From contig WIDE01000007.1 of assembly GCA_015039315.1 (NCBI GenBank), positions 652,871-716,870 on the forward strand: a stretch of DNA of 64,000 bases, given 5' to 3'. Shown one piece after another: positions 11,485 through 24,882 of this stretch. Position numbers and translations under genes: made by a program. Source of the DNA: Clavulina sp. PMI_390. Lineage: Eukaryota; Basidiomycota; Agaricomycetes; Cantharellales; Hydnaceae. Numbering within the stretch: position 1 is the first letter of the stretch; each line of letters begins with the position of its first letter. The notes beneath the pieces were generated by a model, which was given only the letters and a program-made list of their open reading frames with translations, searched no databases and was not told the origin of the DNA.

Positions 11485-12768
11485 TGGGAGGAGATGATGT
11501 TCAGGTGGTTATTTTTTGGTGCATCCTGACGTCGTTTTTTGTTGGGGTCCCCCATAAGTTCATCAAAACCACAAATTGACACTCTTTTATCTATACTTTT
11601 ATACCATACCCGTACTATCTATGTTGTCGTAGTACTGCCGCAACATTGAAACAAATACTGTTCCAAGTTCTGCATGGCGTAGCCTTCCATGGGTGTGCCT
11701 GGGACCTCGCACAGACCTTGCTTAGATGATATCACAGAGCGTGGTTGAATCCTTTTACTTGATTCAAGGAATGGATCGCTGTCTGGTTTGGGGCTAGTGA
11801 CTCTGTCACAGAGTGTGACGTCAGCACTCCGCCCTGCCGTTCCTCCCCTTGTCCGCTCTCTCCAGCACGTTCGTCAGGAATGACGGGCTTTCTCCGTCTA
11901 AAGCCGCGGCTTCCCGTAGCACGGGCTTATTATGGTGTTCAGATTACTGATTGTCAAGCATTTTGCTCATTTTGGAGGGTCTCCGAGTCCGCGTCTGCCC
12001 AGCGTGTCTTCTCAGTGATCATTAGCGCTCAGCCACTAACGCCGAGTCCTGTTCTCCGCGGGCCAAGAAAATGCTTGTGAAGACCGTACTTTCTTCCATT
12101 CCTGCATACAGACTCACCTCTTACGACATGTTGCCTAAGGTTACGAGAAGGTGTTGACTTGAGGCGTTGATCCCTATGTTTTCTGTCCGACCGTTTGCGG
12201 CGGTCACGCCGTTTTCCCCGAACTTACCCAAGTCCCAGGAATTTTGGGATTGCTGCTCCTTCTATCATTTTTTGAGTCATCTTCCTTCGAACGAGCTGTG
12301 CCAGGGACAGAATCACCGTCCCGGCCACATGGCCAGGACATAGCGATCCCTCTGTTGGCAACGGCCATAATTCTTGGGAATTTAAGATCTCGCTTATGCG
12401 TCACCTACTATGGTGCAGATCCTTTGTGGGGTTTCGAGGACAATGGCTTACACGCGCAAAGACTTCCCGTGTATCGGGCATCGTTTCCCACAGGAGGTTT
12501 CGTGAGACGACCATGATCAGGATTGATGGACAACCCTTTTACGCAGAAACACAGCTGAGTTTCCGGACCCGTCAGCTCCACCCTGTACATAAAACTATCA
12601 GGTCTCGGCGTTGGAGGTGTCCGCCGAGGCCCGAGTGGGGCCAGCTTACGTCAAGCTCATTGCGCGAGCTGTACCGCTCTCGAGGTATAAAAGTCTCAGA
12701 GATGCATCAAGCTGAGCTTCAGTGGTTCATCCTCTGAGATCTGTCACATTCCCCATACTACTTTCACC
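11485..12768. other. Intergenic region between the secreted paralogues
   Basis: This 1.28-kb stretch holds the 3' UTR of copy 1 and the promoter of copy 2. Short open frames at 11880-12080, 12244-12516 and 12396-12737 have no domain features. No repeat or RNA gene was recognised. A TATA box lies at 12686-12693. Confidence 0.5.
12686..12693 (+). promoter_or_regulatory. TATA box of secreted protein 2
   Basis: TATAAAAG lies 83 bp upstream of the ATG at 12769, in a context (CTCGAGG before it) typical of a strong fungal core promoter. It matches the position of the TATA-like box in the paralogue upstream. Confidence 0.6.
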
Positions 12769-13698
12769 ATGCTGACTGCTCTTACTGCCGCTCTCGTCGT
12801 TGCGCCGACCTTGATCATGGCCACCCCCTTGGCCCCTCGGTCTACAGTGTGCCCTTCGTCCACGTCGGGTACTTTTGTCACTTCTGAGCTGACCAGCTCC
12901 AGTGGCGTCTTCACCGGTTCGTTGTATATTTATCATGATGGATATACGCTTCCTAAACTCAAATTATTAGGCGAGTACCTGCCGTTCTCGTTCAACGCTG
13001 AGGGCAACCTTGCTTTCTACGGTGACACGACTCACCCGACCATCACTGTCGAATTTGATGTAAGAAACTTTATTCGTCCTGAGCGGAATTCGTCTAACAA
13101 TCTATTTCGATGTCACAGAACTGCTCGCCTAACTACAGCAACAACCCTAACCAGGGCATGTCCAATGCAGGTGCTTACTACTGTCCTTTCTCTGAATTCA
13201 AATATAGTCCATTTGCTCATGAGATAACACATGATTAGGTCGTCTCTATCTCCCTGATTCAGGCAACTGCCTGGCGGTGACCGTACGTCTTCGCATGCCC
13301 GCTCCTCGTATAGCTTATCTCACTCTTTTGCGCGAATAGAACTCTGATACAAATGGCCCCTATACCGTCGCCGCTTTGCCTTGCCCCGATGACGCGGATG
13401 TTGCGACGGCCGCCTCGATTCCCTTCAACTGGGAGAACTCGCGTGGCTATTTCACCTGGGTACGTTGCACAACCAGTTTTACAGCTTCTCCCATCAAATT
13501 AACATCGTCATCTCCTAGATCGGTGGCAACACTGGTACCACTGAGCAGGGTGGTTGCGGTCCCGCGTGGGGATTCTTGGAGGATCCCAACACGAGGGTGC
13601 CCATCACGGATGCTTCAAATGACTATGCGGTCAGCTTGGTTTGCATGCCCGAAAGCACCGATACGGAGGGCCAAGGTGCTTTCTGGATCCAATACTAG
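12769..13698 (+). CDS. Secreted six-cysteine protein, tandem copy 2
   Basis: Six exons (12769-12916, 12971-13059, 13119-13170, 13239-13282, 13340-13459, 13519-13698) give 210 residues. The signal peptide is evident (MLTALTAALVVAPTLIMATP). The mature protein keeps the six cysteines of copy 1 (in VCPSS, NCSPN, GNCLA, PCPDD, GGCGP, LVCMP). Aligned blocks include GEYLPFSFN against GQYKPFAWN, HPTITVEFD against HPTITVEFQ, GRLYLPDSGNCLAVT against GRVYIPATKQCLGVP, and SRGYFTW against SRGYISW. Exons 2, 3 and 4 are 89, 52 and 44 nt in both genes. Most of the sequence between the blocks has diverged, so the duplication is not recent. Function unknown; extracellular by its signal peptide. Confidence 0.85.
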
Positions 13699-14628
13699 TC
13701 TGGCAGCGGAGACGGATGGAGAGGCTCTGCAGATCCTCCGGGTATTTCCCATCGCATACTTCATCGGAGGATCCGCTCATCTTGCCTATCATGAGGCTGG
13801 GCCGAAGGTATCTGGGCCAGCTTCGTGTATCCGTACATAATTTTTGGGGGCTGTCAGAGGTCGTTTCTGAATATATACATCCTGATTCATACGTATTGAG
13901 GACCGGCGGGAAGAAGCCCAACATGTGAAGAGAAGAGAAGCTGGCCTCGGGCAAGCTTGTTGATCACACAAATTGTCCATGCGGCAATTTCCAGTCACTC
14001 AATCTTGTCCACTGACGGCACCTTTCATGATCATCTGCCGCGGATAACTTCATTAGCTCCTAAGCGTGACAAATGGGGGCTTAATCGTCACATGTGTCTC
14101 AGTCACGCCCATACAACTGCGACGACTGACACTCGACGGCATTACAGTCACTGCCACTGTGTTTGAGCACTCAAATAATCCTCTCTTTAATCATTCTCAC
14201 TAACAGTGGCTCTGAATCTGTACTTCTTCCGTCGAAACCGCTCTGCGATACCCCTCACGCTCACGGCGCTGGTTGTCGAAAAGAGCTCAATCAGGTAATA
14301 ATTCCAACCATCGATCCGAGTTGAGAACGTCGAAAGATTCGCCACCGTCCCGTTGAATACCGACCTAATGTAAAGGGTCCTCAAACCTAGGGGTTATCTG
14401 GCCGTTGGCTTGATGGGGATGCCATAGGCCGTTCGGTGACCGCTCCCCTCATCTCCATCCCCTCGAACTCTGAGACCTATTCTCCTCCTCTCTGACGTGA
14501 TTCATTTTGCACTATCCTCTAGGACTAGCTTTGTATCCTTTTGCCCGTCTCCCCCAGTAGTCTCAAACCGCCTCGCCCGCTTGATCGTGTCGATTTGGTA
14601 ACCTAGCCTGTGCGTGAGGACGCATGCA
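13699..14628. other. Intergenic region before the RdRP array
   Basis: This 930-bp stretch separates the second secreted protein from the first RNA-dependent RNA polymerase. Open frames here (for example 13631-13954 on the minus strand, and the tails after the copy-2 stop) are short and lack features. I see no tRNA, terminal repeat or transposase remnant. Confidence 0.45.
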
Positions 14629-17600
14629 ATGGCGAACTCGAACCCTTGTATGTAACAGTGGTCGCATAATTCTCGATCAGTCTTCTGAATCCTCCCCATG
14701 TCCTGCTCCAAAGCACCTCTGACACCTGAGGCACTCCAGCGCCTTCACGAGAAGATTTTGGCGAGGAATCGGTCCAGTAGTAGGTCAACTTATTATCATA
14801 AGCTAAGGGAAACTGATAAACCCTCCTCCAGAGCGTGCACCAGTCGTCGAGGAGCCATTGCCACCCGCACCTAGGGTCCAGTTTGCTACAGCCATAACTC
14901 CACCTCGAAACCCTGAGCCCCAAACGCCACCATTACATACTCTAGTCCTTGGAGAGGATGATGTTTACATGCAAGCATCTCCGCCCGATGCATCCCCTCC
15001 CTCTACCCCTCCAGGACAGAAACGACCACCCCCGCCCCAATTGACCCCGGCTGAGCGTGCTGAGAGAAGTGCGAAACGACTCGCGAAGATTCAAACTGCT
15101 GGTGAGCAATACATGCTTTCACAGTGGCCAATATGCGCCACACTTACTCAAACTCGCTTGTCCACTTGAAGTCGATGATCCCTTCCATCCTGGAGGTGCC
15201 GCTCCCCCACCCATCCCTGCTCCAAATTGGGGATCATCACCGCAAGGTACACTCTTATTGCATATTCCTGGCTAATACAGTACTCAAACTGCGATAAATT
15301 TCTTTTTAGGCCAAAGTCCAAAAAAGGTGCCTTCGCCGACTGAAGAGAGTGGCGCGCCGCCCCCAACGACAAAGCGGACCCCTAGCTTCCCTTCTTTAGG
15401 GGATTCGGAGGAATACAAGTTCATTGGTTTCGACCCTCAAGTCCAAGCGCTCATGAACCGATATCGCCTACCGTGGGCCGTTCAGTACGAAATTTCACGC
15501 TATCGCTCGCAGCTCAAGGCCTACTGCTTCACGATCGAGGAGTACGACGAAATTTTCGACAAGCTCTGCAAGCGCAACCTAGCCTCGCGGTTGCAGAATA
15601 ACCAGCCCGATGGAAGCAACACGGAGGCGCGTCAGATCTTCCATCTCGTTCGCTCAGTGGTTCGTAAGAATCGCACAACCAATGATGGAGCTGTGAAGGA
15701 AGCCGACCTGGATGCTATGGAGCTCAAGGTGGATGCTTCTCAGATTGAGATGAAGGATCCCTACTTGGCACTCGACGCCGAGGAGAAAGCTATCATCTCA
15801 GGCTCTGGTGCGGGGTTGGGGCTCTCTCCTGGCTGTCCTGAGGGTCCGGAGTGGTATGGCGGTCAAGGTTAGCGTCATTCTTCTTCTCTATGAAGGAGAA
15901 AATTTATCTATCATTCATCGCTAATGGGAATACCGCAGTGGCGCAAACTGCCGTTCTTGTTGAGCACAAGAAAAAGAGGAAAAATCCGTTGATGCCTGCA
16001 AAGCCTGACGAAGACCCTTTCACGCTTGTGCTCATGAAGCATAAGATCGCCAGCTCCACACGTGTCGCCCGAATGTTTGGCTCCCGCCGGGTGATCCAAT
16101 GCACTATCCCCGGTTCCGTTGTGAAATCCCGTGGCGAACCCTTGCGCAAGTTCTTCCATGGCAAGAAATTCGTGCTTAACGGACGCGTGTTTGAGGCAAT
16201 ATGCGCCAAAGACGGGACAGTGTATCTTCTGGAGACGGGAGATTATAACGAGGGGCTTGGGGATATGCGTTTGCCCACTCTCAACCATATCTCGAACAAT
16301 GGACGGAAGACACTCCTCGAGTTCTTCGATTGGCATAACCCGATTCACCTCAATTCTCACCAGGTATGGATCGCTTAAAGTCTCGTCTTGGCGAACTCCT
16401 GATAGCGACCCTTGCTGTATCTTTATATCTAGACTATTTCTAAGTGGTCTGCACGCTTCTCCTTGTCCCTCTCTCGCTCCGTGCCTGCTTGTCGCTTCCT
16501 CCCTACACATGTCTGCGAGATTCCTGACCTCCGCAATGTCTGGGATGGCCCAGATCGACAACTCATGACTGATGGTTGCGGATTCATGAACAAACAAGGT
16601 GCGCATTACTCCCCACGGCTGCTAGCATTTCAATAACAGGAAAATACCATAGTGGCGCTTCGTATTCAGCGGTTGCTCGATCTCAAGTACCTCCCGTCCG
16701 CGATCCAGGCTCGAATTGGCGGTGTCAAGGGCATGGTTCGTACATTCTGTTTCAATTTACTGGATAGGGACTCATACCCATCTGCAGTTCATCCTTCACC
16801 CCTCGGAAAGCGAGAATGCGTCAAACGAGCCAAAAGTTTGGTGCCGCCCTTCTCAGATCAAGATTCGCCACGGTTCACACACTTTCGTGACCTCAGCGGA
16901 CTCGCAACTCACGCTTGACCTTCTGCGCTATGCCCGCCCGAAGATGCCTGCTCATTTATCAAAAGAAGTCATCGCTTGTCTTGGTTTTGGTGGGGTCACA
17001 GATTCAGTTCTCGAGCAGCTTTTCCTCGAGGCTCTGGACAAGCAATTCCAGCAACTCGCAAACTGGGAAGGGAGGGATGCTCTTGTGAAGCTGTGGCGCG
17101 CGATATTCGACCTCGAGCATGTACTTGAGGGCAGACTGCGCCGAGAGACAGCAGGGGCCTCACGTGCATGGGGTTATGGGGAGGCTTTGGACAACATGGA
17201 GCTGGATCTCACTCTTGAGTCGGATGACGAGGACGATGTCTCGGACGCCAGCTTGGCATCGGGTCCGGAACAGGCGTCAGGTCTACCAGCGTCCCTGGCT
17301 GAACAGGTCCTTGCATTCCTAGCCGCCGGATTCCATCCGAATTCCACACCGGTCCTTAAGCAGAAGCTCGATCGACTCATTACGAAGATTGTGAAGGACT
17401 ATGTGGAGAAATATCGTGTGGCAGTTGAGCGGAGTGTGGAAGGATTTGCAGTGCCTGGTGCGTGCAATCATGCTCGACTTGTGGTCAGATGTTGGAACTG
17501 ATTTGTTCACATGTCGCCATTGACTACTCAAGACCCTCTTGGCATCCTTGAGGAGGGCGAGGTCTACTTTCACGGTACTGCTCAATGGCAGAACAAGGAT

Positions 17601-19371
17601 GGTAGCTGGACTGATACGGTTGTTGGTGATGTCCTAGTAAGTTGCACACATGCTTTGCATTGAGTTGATGCTGAACATCGCCTCAGGCTACCCGCCATCC
17701 TTGCAAGGTAAGATTCACCAGCCATCTCCACTTGCCCTCAATAATGTGACTTAACTTCCTTTGTGTGCTCTCATCAGGTTGCATCCGACGTTCAGAAGGT
17801 GCCGCCTTGCTTCCCCGTTAATCATCTGCTGTCAGCTATCTGATTATTCTCATCTAGTTCCGCGCAGTCGACCGCCCTGAATTACGCGAATGGTCTGATG
17901 TGATCATTTTCTCTACCAAGGGATCCCGTTCGCCTCTCAGCCTCCTTGGTGGCGGCGACTACGATGGAGACACGGTTATCCTTGTATTCGAATCTGACAT
18001 TGTTGATTCCTTCCATAACGCCCCCTTGTCTCCTGACGGGCTATGTCAAGGTGATCCTGAGCCAGGGTTTGTGGAAAAGTACTTCGATAAGAGGGGAGAA
18101 CGTCTGGACGACTTCTTGAGGGATCATGCGGACGAAGGAGAGCTTATCCAGGAGCTACAAGAGTATCTACTGGGCCCTCTGGTGAATGAGCGAGTTGTGG
18201 GAGCGTACTCCAACTTGTGAGTGAATGTCTACCCCTGACATCGACCCTACTGATCCGACCTGGTTATAGCCACCAAATAGGTCGGGAGATTCGAAGCCTT
18301 CTACGGTATCTGAAACGCTAAAACGTCTGGTGTCTTTTTTGTAGCTACTCTTGAGTTTGGTTATGACAGCCCGGAAGCTATCATTCTAGCCCAAAAGTGA
18401 GCCATTTGTCTTACTCCGGAATATGCCGTCCTCTATGGTTTGACTGACAAATATTTAATCCACTTCGCTTCAAGGTTCTGTCATTCGCTTGATGGCGTGA
18501 AAGCTGGCATTACCATCCAGAGGTCTGTCTTTGGTGAGGACTCGCGACTGTTCAACTCGATCAAGCTACCAGCGTCTCGCGGAGGGGCAGAAGGATTCAC
18601 AACTCAGCCATGGATGACGTCTCCACGTAAAAAGATATATGCGGAGCACGATATCATAGAGAAGTTGTGGATCAAGGGACAGGAAAAAGCGGTACGGATT
18701 TGTCCTGGCTACCTCATTGCCGAAGAATGCTAAGACAAAGTTATCTCACCAATATAGAAGGAATATCGCGACATCTTAGTCCACCGTAAGGGCAACACAT
18801 TCAATGACCCCATCCTTCGCGAGCCCTATGAATCTGCTCGAGCCCGCGCCAAAGCACTGATTGACTCTGGATATGGAAAAGCGATCGCTGACGATATTGA
18901 AGATATCGAGGCAGCAGTGGATATCACCAGGAGAGAGTACGACGAGCGGACTGGGCAGAAAAAATACCCACTCAAGGAACTCAAGTGGGCGGAGGTCCGC
19001 GAGGTGATCAACGCGTGCGCGACTGAGCTCCGAGCAACACTAGAAGCGATCTCGTTGAGAGCAATGAGTGTACAAGAGATGGAGAAGGTCGCGGCCAGCT
19101 ATGCGTATGTCATGGACATGACACGCTACAATGCTGAGCACTTCAGATATGAGAACAAGGGCACAGAGTACGTGAAACACCAGTCTATCTAGCTCCTTAG
19201 TGTCAACACCGAGTGCTAAACTTCCTTGTTCACTGGCTTAGGTTCCCCTTCAACATCATGTTCCGTGAGCTTGCGGACATCAAGGCACGAAGCAAGCCCC
19301 ACAGCGTTACCGTCACCGAGGAGTTTGCCACACGATTTGTCGTGCACTCCAGCTTCCTTCGAAAGCACTGA
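14629..19371 (+). CDS. RNA-dependent RNA polymerase, tandem copy A (QDE-1/RdRP family)
   Basis: Cell-encoded RdRPs of RNA silencing copy single-stranded RNA into dsRNA for Dicer. Eighteen exons thread in frame to about 1217 residues, starting with a 19-nt first exon (MANSNP) and continuing SPLTPEALQRLHEKI. A Pro-rich segment and LTPAERAERSAKR precede the catalytic body. Family landmarks: PWAVQYEISRYRSQ, LVLMKHKIASSTRVARMFGS, ISKWSARFSLSLSRS, MTDGCGFMN, AIQARIGGVKGM, LWCRPSQIK-like block, ATRHPC and the active-site loop LLGGGDYDGDTV, with DYDGD at 17957-17971. Two 21-nt exons (17687-17707, 17778-17798) and one 11-nt exon (18270-18280) surround the active-site exon. The C-terminus is FVVHSSFLRKH. 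No stop or frameshift was found, so the gene looks functional. Confidence 0.92.
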
Positions 19372-20210
19372 TACTTGGCCGACGACCTGACTGCCTCATC
19401 CCTACTCTTAATCCCACATTTCTATTGTTCTGGAGGATTTCCTCTTGCTTTCCCCGCTTTTAACTTGTTTCCACTGTAATTTATTTTGTCATTCCATCTG
19501 CTTTTGTCTCAGCTCGCCTAGGGCTTCCATTCCTTTCGTCATTTGCCCATCATTGATCATCCAGCTCTATCATTATTGCACATCTAATGTATTATGCACT
19601 GTAAGCCCACACTACCAACCGTTCGATTGGCTATCATAAAGGACATGAGGAGTCTTCTGTTTTCTGGTATTCCTGAGTATATTTTGGGCTTCTGACGAAA
19701 GCTTTGCATTGTGTTGACGTCGAAGGTGGAGCTGCTGGATGCTCTTCTCCACACGGGCAGCCAAGGACCAACACGCTTTTTTTTAATCACGATCACCATG
19801 GTTCAACTGTAATGCTTCTATGAATCAGGGAGCAATATCACCCCGCCCGGTCTCCTTGACATATCCAAAACACTATTGAATTCTTACCATGACAGCATTC
19901 ACGCTCATGCCGCCAGTTTGTTCAAGGAGCCTACATCGGGCAATAATTCTAGCATCAATCTGAATTTGCACCTCGGAGGATTTGCCATCACCATGCTGAC
20001 GTCTTGGACACTTTCCCTAAATGGCGTATCTGGCCTGGAGTCATTCAGTCGCTGGTCAGCGTGCGCCTACGTTACGATCAGCGCGCGCGATCCTCCATCT
20101 CTGGACTCTCATCTTGAGGATATCCACTTCTCCCGGAATAATATCCCTCACTCTTGCTACAGTGAATCCCGAGCCACGCGTGTTATATCGTCTCTCTTGG
20201 TAAACCCCAA
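19372..20210. other. Intergenic region between RdRP copies A and B
   Basis: This 839-bp stretch holds the 3' end of copy A and the promoter of copy B. Short open frames (for example 19876-20223) show no domain or splice continuation. No repeat or RNA gene was recognised. Confidence 0.45.
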
Positions 20211-23200
20211 ATGGCCAACCTGAACCCAAGTATGTGGTCATATGTTTCGATATGTCGTTTTCGGTCAAACTCTTGCTAACTCTCCGTTCACAGGACCCTT
20301 GACGCCTGAGGCCATCCAGCGTCTTCACGCAAAGATGAGATCGAGACACTGGCAGGATCGTGAGTCACTTGATCAAGCAGGTCAACTCTTTGCTCATAAG
20401 ATATGTTACAGCAACATCAGAGTCTTCATCTCTAGTTGTAGTTGTACCTCCGCAAAGCCCCGTATCCCCACAAGACACCTTTAGTACACTCATTTCTGGG
20501 GTTGGCGAGGAGTCTGCGCAAACACACTCGCCCTATGCCTCACCTCCTTCCACTCCGCCAAGAGCTCCAAGACAACGGCAGCAGAAATCTCTGACGCCAG
20601 CGGAACGAGCCAAGCGCAGGGAAAAAATCGAGATATTCCGTAAGTCATATCTGCTTACACTCTACTACTCACATATAGCTGAGTGACAGAGACTGTGGCA
20701 GTTGAGGCGGATCATGAGCGCCAGCAGCAGGCAGAACCTAGTTCCCTCCCAGTCATCAAGGCTCCGAACTTTGGGCTGCCATCAAAAAGTACGTATTGAT
20801 TGCCAAAGATTAGACTCTTCCCATCCTATTCAACACCATAACTCTTTGCAGGCTATAAATCGACACCAATACTCACTGCAGAAAGCGCTACCCCGCAGCC
20901 AACGACAAAGAGAACCTTCAGCCTTCCTATCCTAGGAGGTTCTGATGATTACAGGTTCATCGGCTTCGATTCGCAGGTGCAGGCCCTCATGAACTGCTAC
21001 CGCCTACCCTGGGCAGTGCAGTATGAAGTTTCTCGATATCGCTCGCAGAACACGGCCTTCTGCTTCTCTCTTAATGAATATAATGAGATTTTTGAGAAAC
21101 TCTGCCAAATCCACCAGGCCGTGAGGACAAAGCACGGCCAGCTTGATGGAAGTAACATTGAGGCGCGGCAAGTTTTCTCTCTTATTCGATCCATATACCG
21201 AAAGCGCCCTCCATCAAAAGGTCATGAAGGGAAAGAATCGCAGCTTGATAGTATGGAGCTCAGGATTGATGTCTCCCAGATCGATGCGAAAGATCCTTAT
21301 GTCGAGCTTGACTTTGAGGAGAAAGCTATCCTTGCCGGCTCAGGAGCAGGGCTAGGCCTATCTCCCGACTCGCCTGATGGTCCTGAGTGGTATGGTGGGC
21401 GAGGTGAGTGTTATTTTGTGTTATGGAAAGCGTAATCAAACGCCAATCCTCACATGTTCCAAATAGTTGCTCAATGCGTTACCCTAGTGGAGCATCCTAA
21501 GAAGAAAAACCCTGTCCTGGCCCAAAAGCCCAATGAAGACCTGTTCACTCTCGTACTGATGAAGCACAAAATTGCCCCCTCCACCCGAGTCTCTCGCATG
21601 TTTGGCTCACGACGGATCCTGCAGTGTTCGATTTCGAAAAAAGTTGTGAAGAAGCGAAGCGAGGCCCTCCGCAACTTCTTCTGGGGAAAGAGATTTGTCC
21701 TCAATGGCCGCGTCTTCGAAGCTATCTGTGCAAAGGATGAGACGGTTTACATGCTTGAAACAGGCGATTACATTGAAGGAGTTATGCAGGTGCCAACCCT
21801 CGACCACATATCCAACAATGGCCGAATGACGATGGGAGAGTTTTTCGACTGGCACAATCCCATCATATTCAACTCGCGACAGGTGATTTTCCTTTATATT
21901 GCGACGCATCCAACTAGGGTTAATTAACCACATCGCGACACAGACAATCTCGAAGTGGTCAGCTCGGTTCTCACTTGGGTTTTCTCGCTCCATCCCTGCA
22001 TGTCGTTTTGACCCGCGCAATATTCTGGAAATGCAAGATATTCGCAACGGAGCAGGCCTGCACGATTGGGAGGTTATGACAGATGGCTGTGGCTTTATGA
22101 ACAGAGAAGGTGTGGTTTATCGCCACGTAATCTTGATGCCAGTCCTAACATCATTCCGGAAATCAGTCGCTTTGCAAGTCCAACGGATGCTCGATCTGAA
22201 ACACCTGCCCACCGCTATTCAAGCTCGGGTAGGGGGTGTAAAGGGAATGGTTCGTTGGATCAGCTCTGAAGGGGGATTAGGAACTCACGAAACTGTTTCT
22301 TTCATTGTAGTTTATGTTGCATCCATCTCTAGCTGAGAACGCCCTGAGCCAACCTCGCCTCTGGTGTCGCTCGTCTCAAATTAAGATTCGTCACGGGCAA
22401 CACTTCTTTGTTACTAGCTCCCACTCTCAGCTCACGCTCGATCTGTTGCGCTGTGCTCATCCCAAAATGCCTGCCAACCTCTCAAGAGAGCTAATCTCCT
22501 GTCTCGATAACGGTGGAGTTACGGCCGACCTTTTTGAACAAATCCTCATTGAAACACTTGAGCAAAAGTTCACTCAGCTCGCAACCTGGGATGGAAAAGA
22601 TGCTCGGGTCCGGCTCTGGCATGCTGTATTCGATCTGGAGCACGTCCTGCAGGGCAGATTACGCCGTGAGACTGCCGGAGCATCGCGAGCGTGGGGGTAT
22701 GGGGAGGCGCTTGATATCACAGAATTGGAGTTCTCATTTGACTCGGACGACGAGGATGAAACGGAAGAGATGAGTGTTTCTGGGGACCCAGAACAAACGT
22801 CTGGCCTACCAGCAGGGTTAGCTGAGCAGGTCCTCCATTTCCTGATGCAGGGCTTTCATCCCAATGAGGCCCCAATCTTGAAAGAGAAGCTGGACAAACT
22901 TATCCTGCGGATTGTGCAAGAATACGTAAAAAAGTATCGCTTGGTGCTTGAGCGGAGTGTTGAAGCATTCGCTCTTCCTGGTATGTGTAACAGCTCTGTT
23001 CCTAGGTAGCAAGCGGACTGAATTTGCGGGAACCTGCTCATTCTAGACCCGCTTGGCGTTCTTGAGCCTGGACAGGTTTATTTCCGCGGTACTACTTCGT
23101 GGCAGAATCGCGATGGGAGCTGGTCGGACACTCTCCTCGGTGACGTTCTGGTATGTTTCACCCTCTGGTAGTCCATCAGCTATATCACGCCGAAATAACT

Positions 23201-24882
23201 ATTCTCCATGATCAGGCCACCCGCCATCCATGCAAGGTATGTCGTATTACTACCATTTGCAATTTGTGCTCATATGACCAAATATCCCTTCCAGGTTGCC
23301 TCAGACGTCCAGAAGGTATGTTGAGACACCCTCATTCCTTCTTCAAGGTTCATCCTAATCTTCATACGGCAGTTTGTTGCTGTTGACTGTCCGGAGCTCC
23401 GAGAGTGGCCGGATGTGGTGCTGTTCTCTACAAAGGGCGCCCGATCGCCTCTTAGCCTTCTTGGAGGGGGCGACTATGACGGAGACACCGTCGTCGTCAT
23501 CTTCGAGCCCGAGATTGTCAATGCCTTCCGTAACGCCCCGCTGCTTCCGAATGGCCTCTGCCAAGGCGACCCAGCTCCCGATTTCATTGAGAAATACTTC
23601 GACAAATCGGTGCAACGTTTAGACCAGTTTTTACGTGTGGAGAGTGATCATGGTGTAATACTGAAAATATTGCAGAAGATGCTCCTCGCACCACTAGTGA
23701 ACCAGAACACTGTTGGGATGTATTCAACCATGTGAGTTTATGACATGCATTCGTCTGCAATTGGGCCAAACTGAGTTGGGACCATCCACATCCCAGGCAC
23801 GAGAAAGGTATAAACCTCGCAGTCAACCGAAGGGCCCTACTGATGCTGCATCCCTAACATAGCGTGTCTTGAATATGGATATAACGATCCCAAAACGATC
23901 ATCCTAGCGCAGAAGTATGCCCCTGTCCTTAAATCTGTTGTCCTTGATATTGATTGCCGTTTGCTAGGTTCTGTCAGTGCCTAGATGGCGTCAAGGCTGG
24001 TCTTACAATCAAACCCTCCGTCAAGAATGAGGACAAGAAACTCTTTGACTCGATTAGCCTCCCGAAATCCCGCGGAGGGCAACAAGGTTTCACAGATGAA
24101 AGTTGGATGGTCTCCCCGCGAAAGAGGGCAACAAAAAGCTCTTCCTTGCCACCTGATGTAATCGAACGGCTGTGGGATATGGGACAAACAAAAGCGGTAC
24201 TGGTTTCTGATTCTCCTCCGCCCAGGCTTCTCATTATATTACTGACTCGAGTTGCGGGCATTGCTTTCAGATTGAGTATCGCAAGATCTTATCAGATCCC
24301 GAACGCAAAGGCGGCAGGTACAACGATCCAGTCCTCTGCGAACCATACGAGTCAGCCTGTGCACGCGCCAAGGCCTTGATGAGCATCGGCATCGGTGAAG
24401 CGATGAAAGAGGATATCGAGGAGATTGAGGCAACAGTCGACTGGATCAGGGACGAGTATGATGAGCGCGTAGAACAAAAGAAGTACCCTCTCAAGCAGCT
24501 TGCTTGGAAGGAGCGGCGCGAAGTTATCAACTCGGTGGCAACAGAGCTAAAAGCCTCGCTCGAGGCACTTGATATCACTGTGCTAAGTAAGTTAGAGGCG
24601 GAGAGGGTGGCTGCTAGCTATGCGTATGTGTCAGATATGAGGCGCTATAACCGTACACATCCTAAATGGCAGGACAAAGGAACGGAGTACGTCAGAATGT
24701 TCCCCTTTACACGTTACACCGCATCGGTGGCTGACCTGGTCCGCCTGTGTAGTTTCCCTTTCAATGTTATGTTCCGCGAGCTCGCTAATATCAAGGCTCA
24801 GAGCAAACCACATGCCATCGCCATCACTGAAGACTTTTCGATGCGCCTTGTTGTGCACTCCAGCTTTGTTCGCAAGCACTAA
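20211..24882 (+). CDS. RNA-dependent RNA polymerase, tandem copy B
   Basis: Closest in the window to copy A, with the same exon plan. The first exon is 19 nt (20211-20229, MANLNP) and splices in phase 1 to RPLTPEAIQRLHAKM. Then come a Ser/Pro linker, LTPAERAKRREK, PWAVQYEVSRYRSQ, LVLMKHKIAPSTRVSRMFGS, TISKWSARFSLGFSRS, VMTDGCGFMN, AIQARVGGVKGM, LWCRSSQIKIRHG, an acidic linker (FDSDDEDETEEM), and the catalytic exon with LLGGGDYDGDTV; DYDGD is at 23472-23486. Micro-exons: 23216-23236 and 23295-23315 (21 nt each) and 23797-23807 (11 nt). The C-terminus is LVVHSSFVRKH. All checked junctions keep frame. Role in dsRNA synthesis for silencing is inferred from the family. Confidence 0.92.

Noticed and set aside
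15911..16606. Long minus-strand open frame of 231 codons
   Set aside because: It is antisense to RdRP copy A exons 6 and 7, whose sense protein aligns with copies B and C. The antisense frame is a by-product of codon bias.
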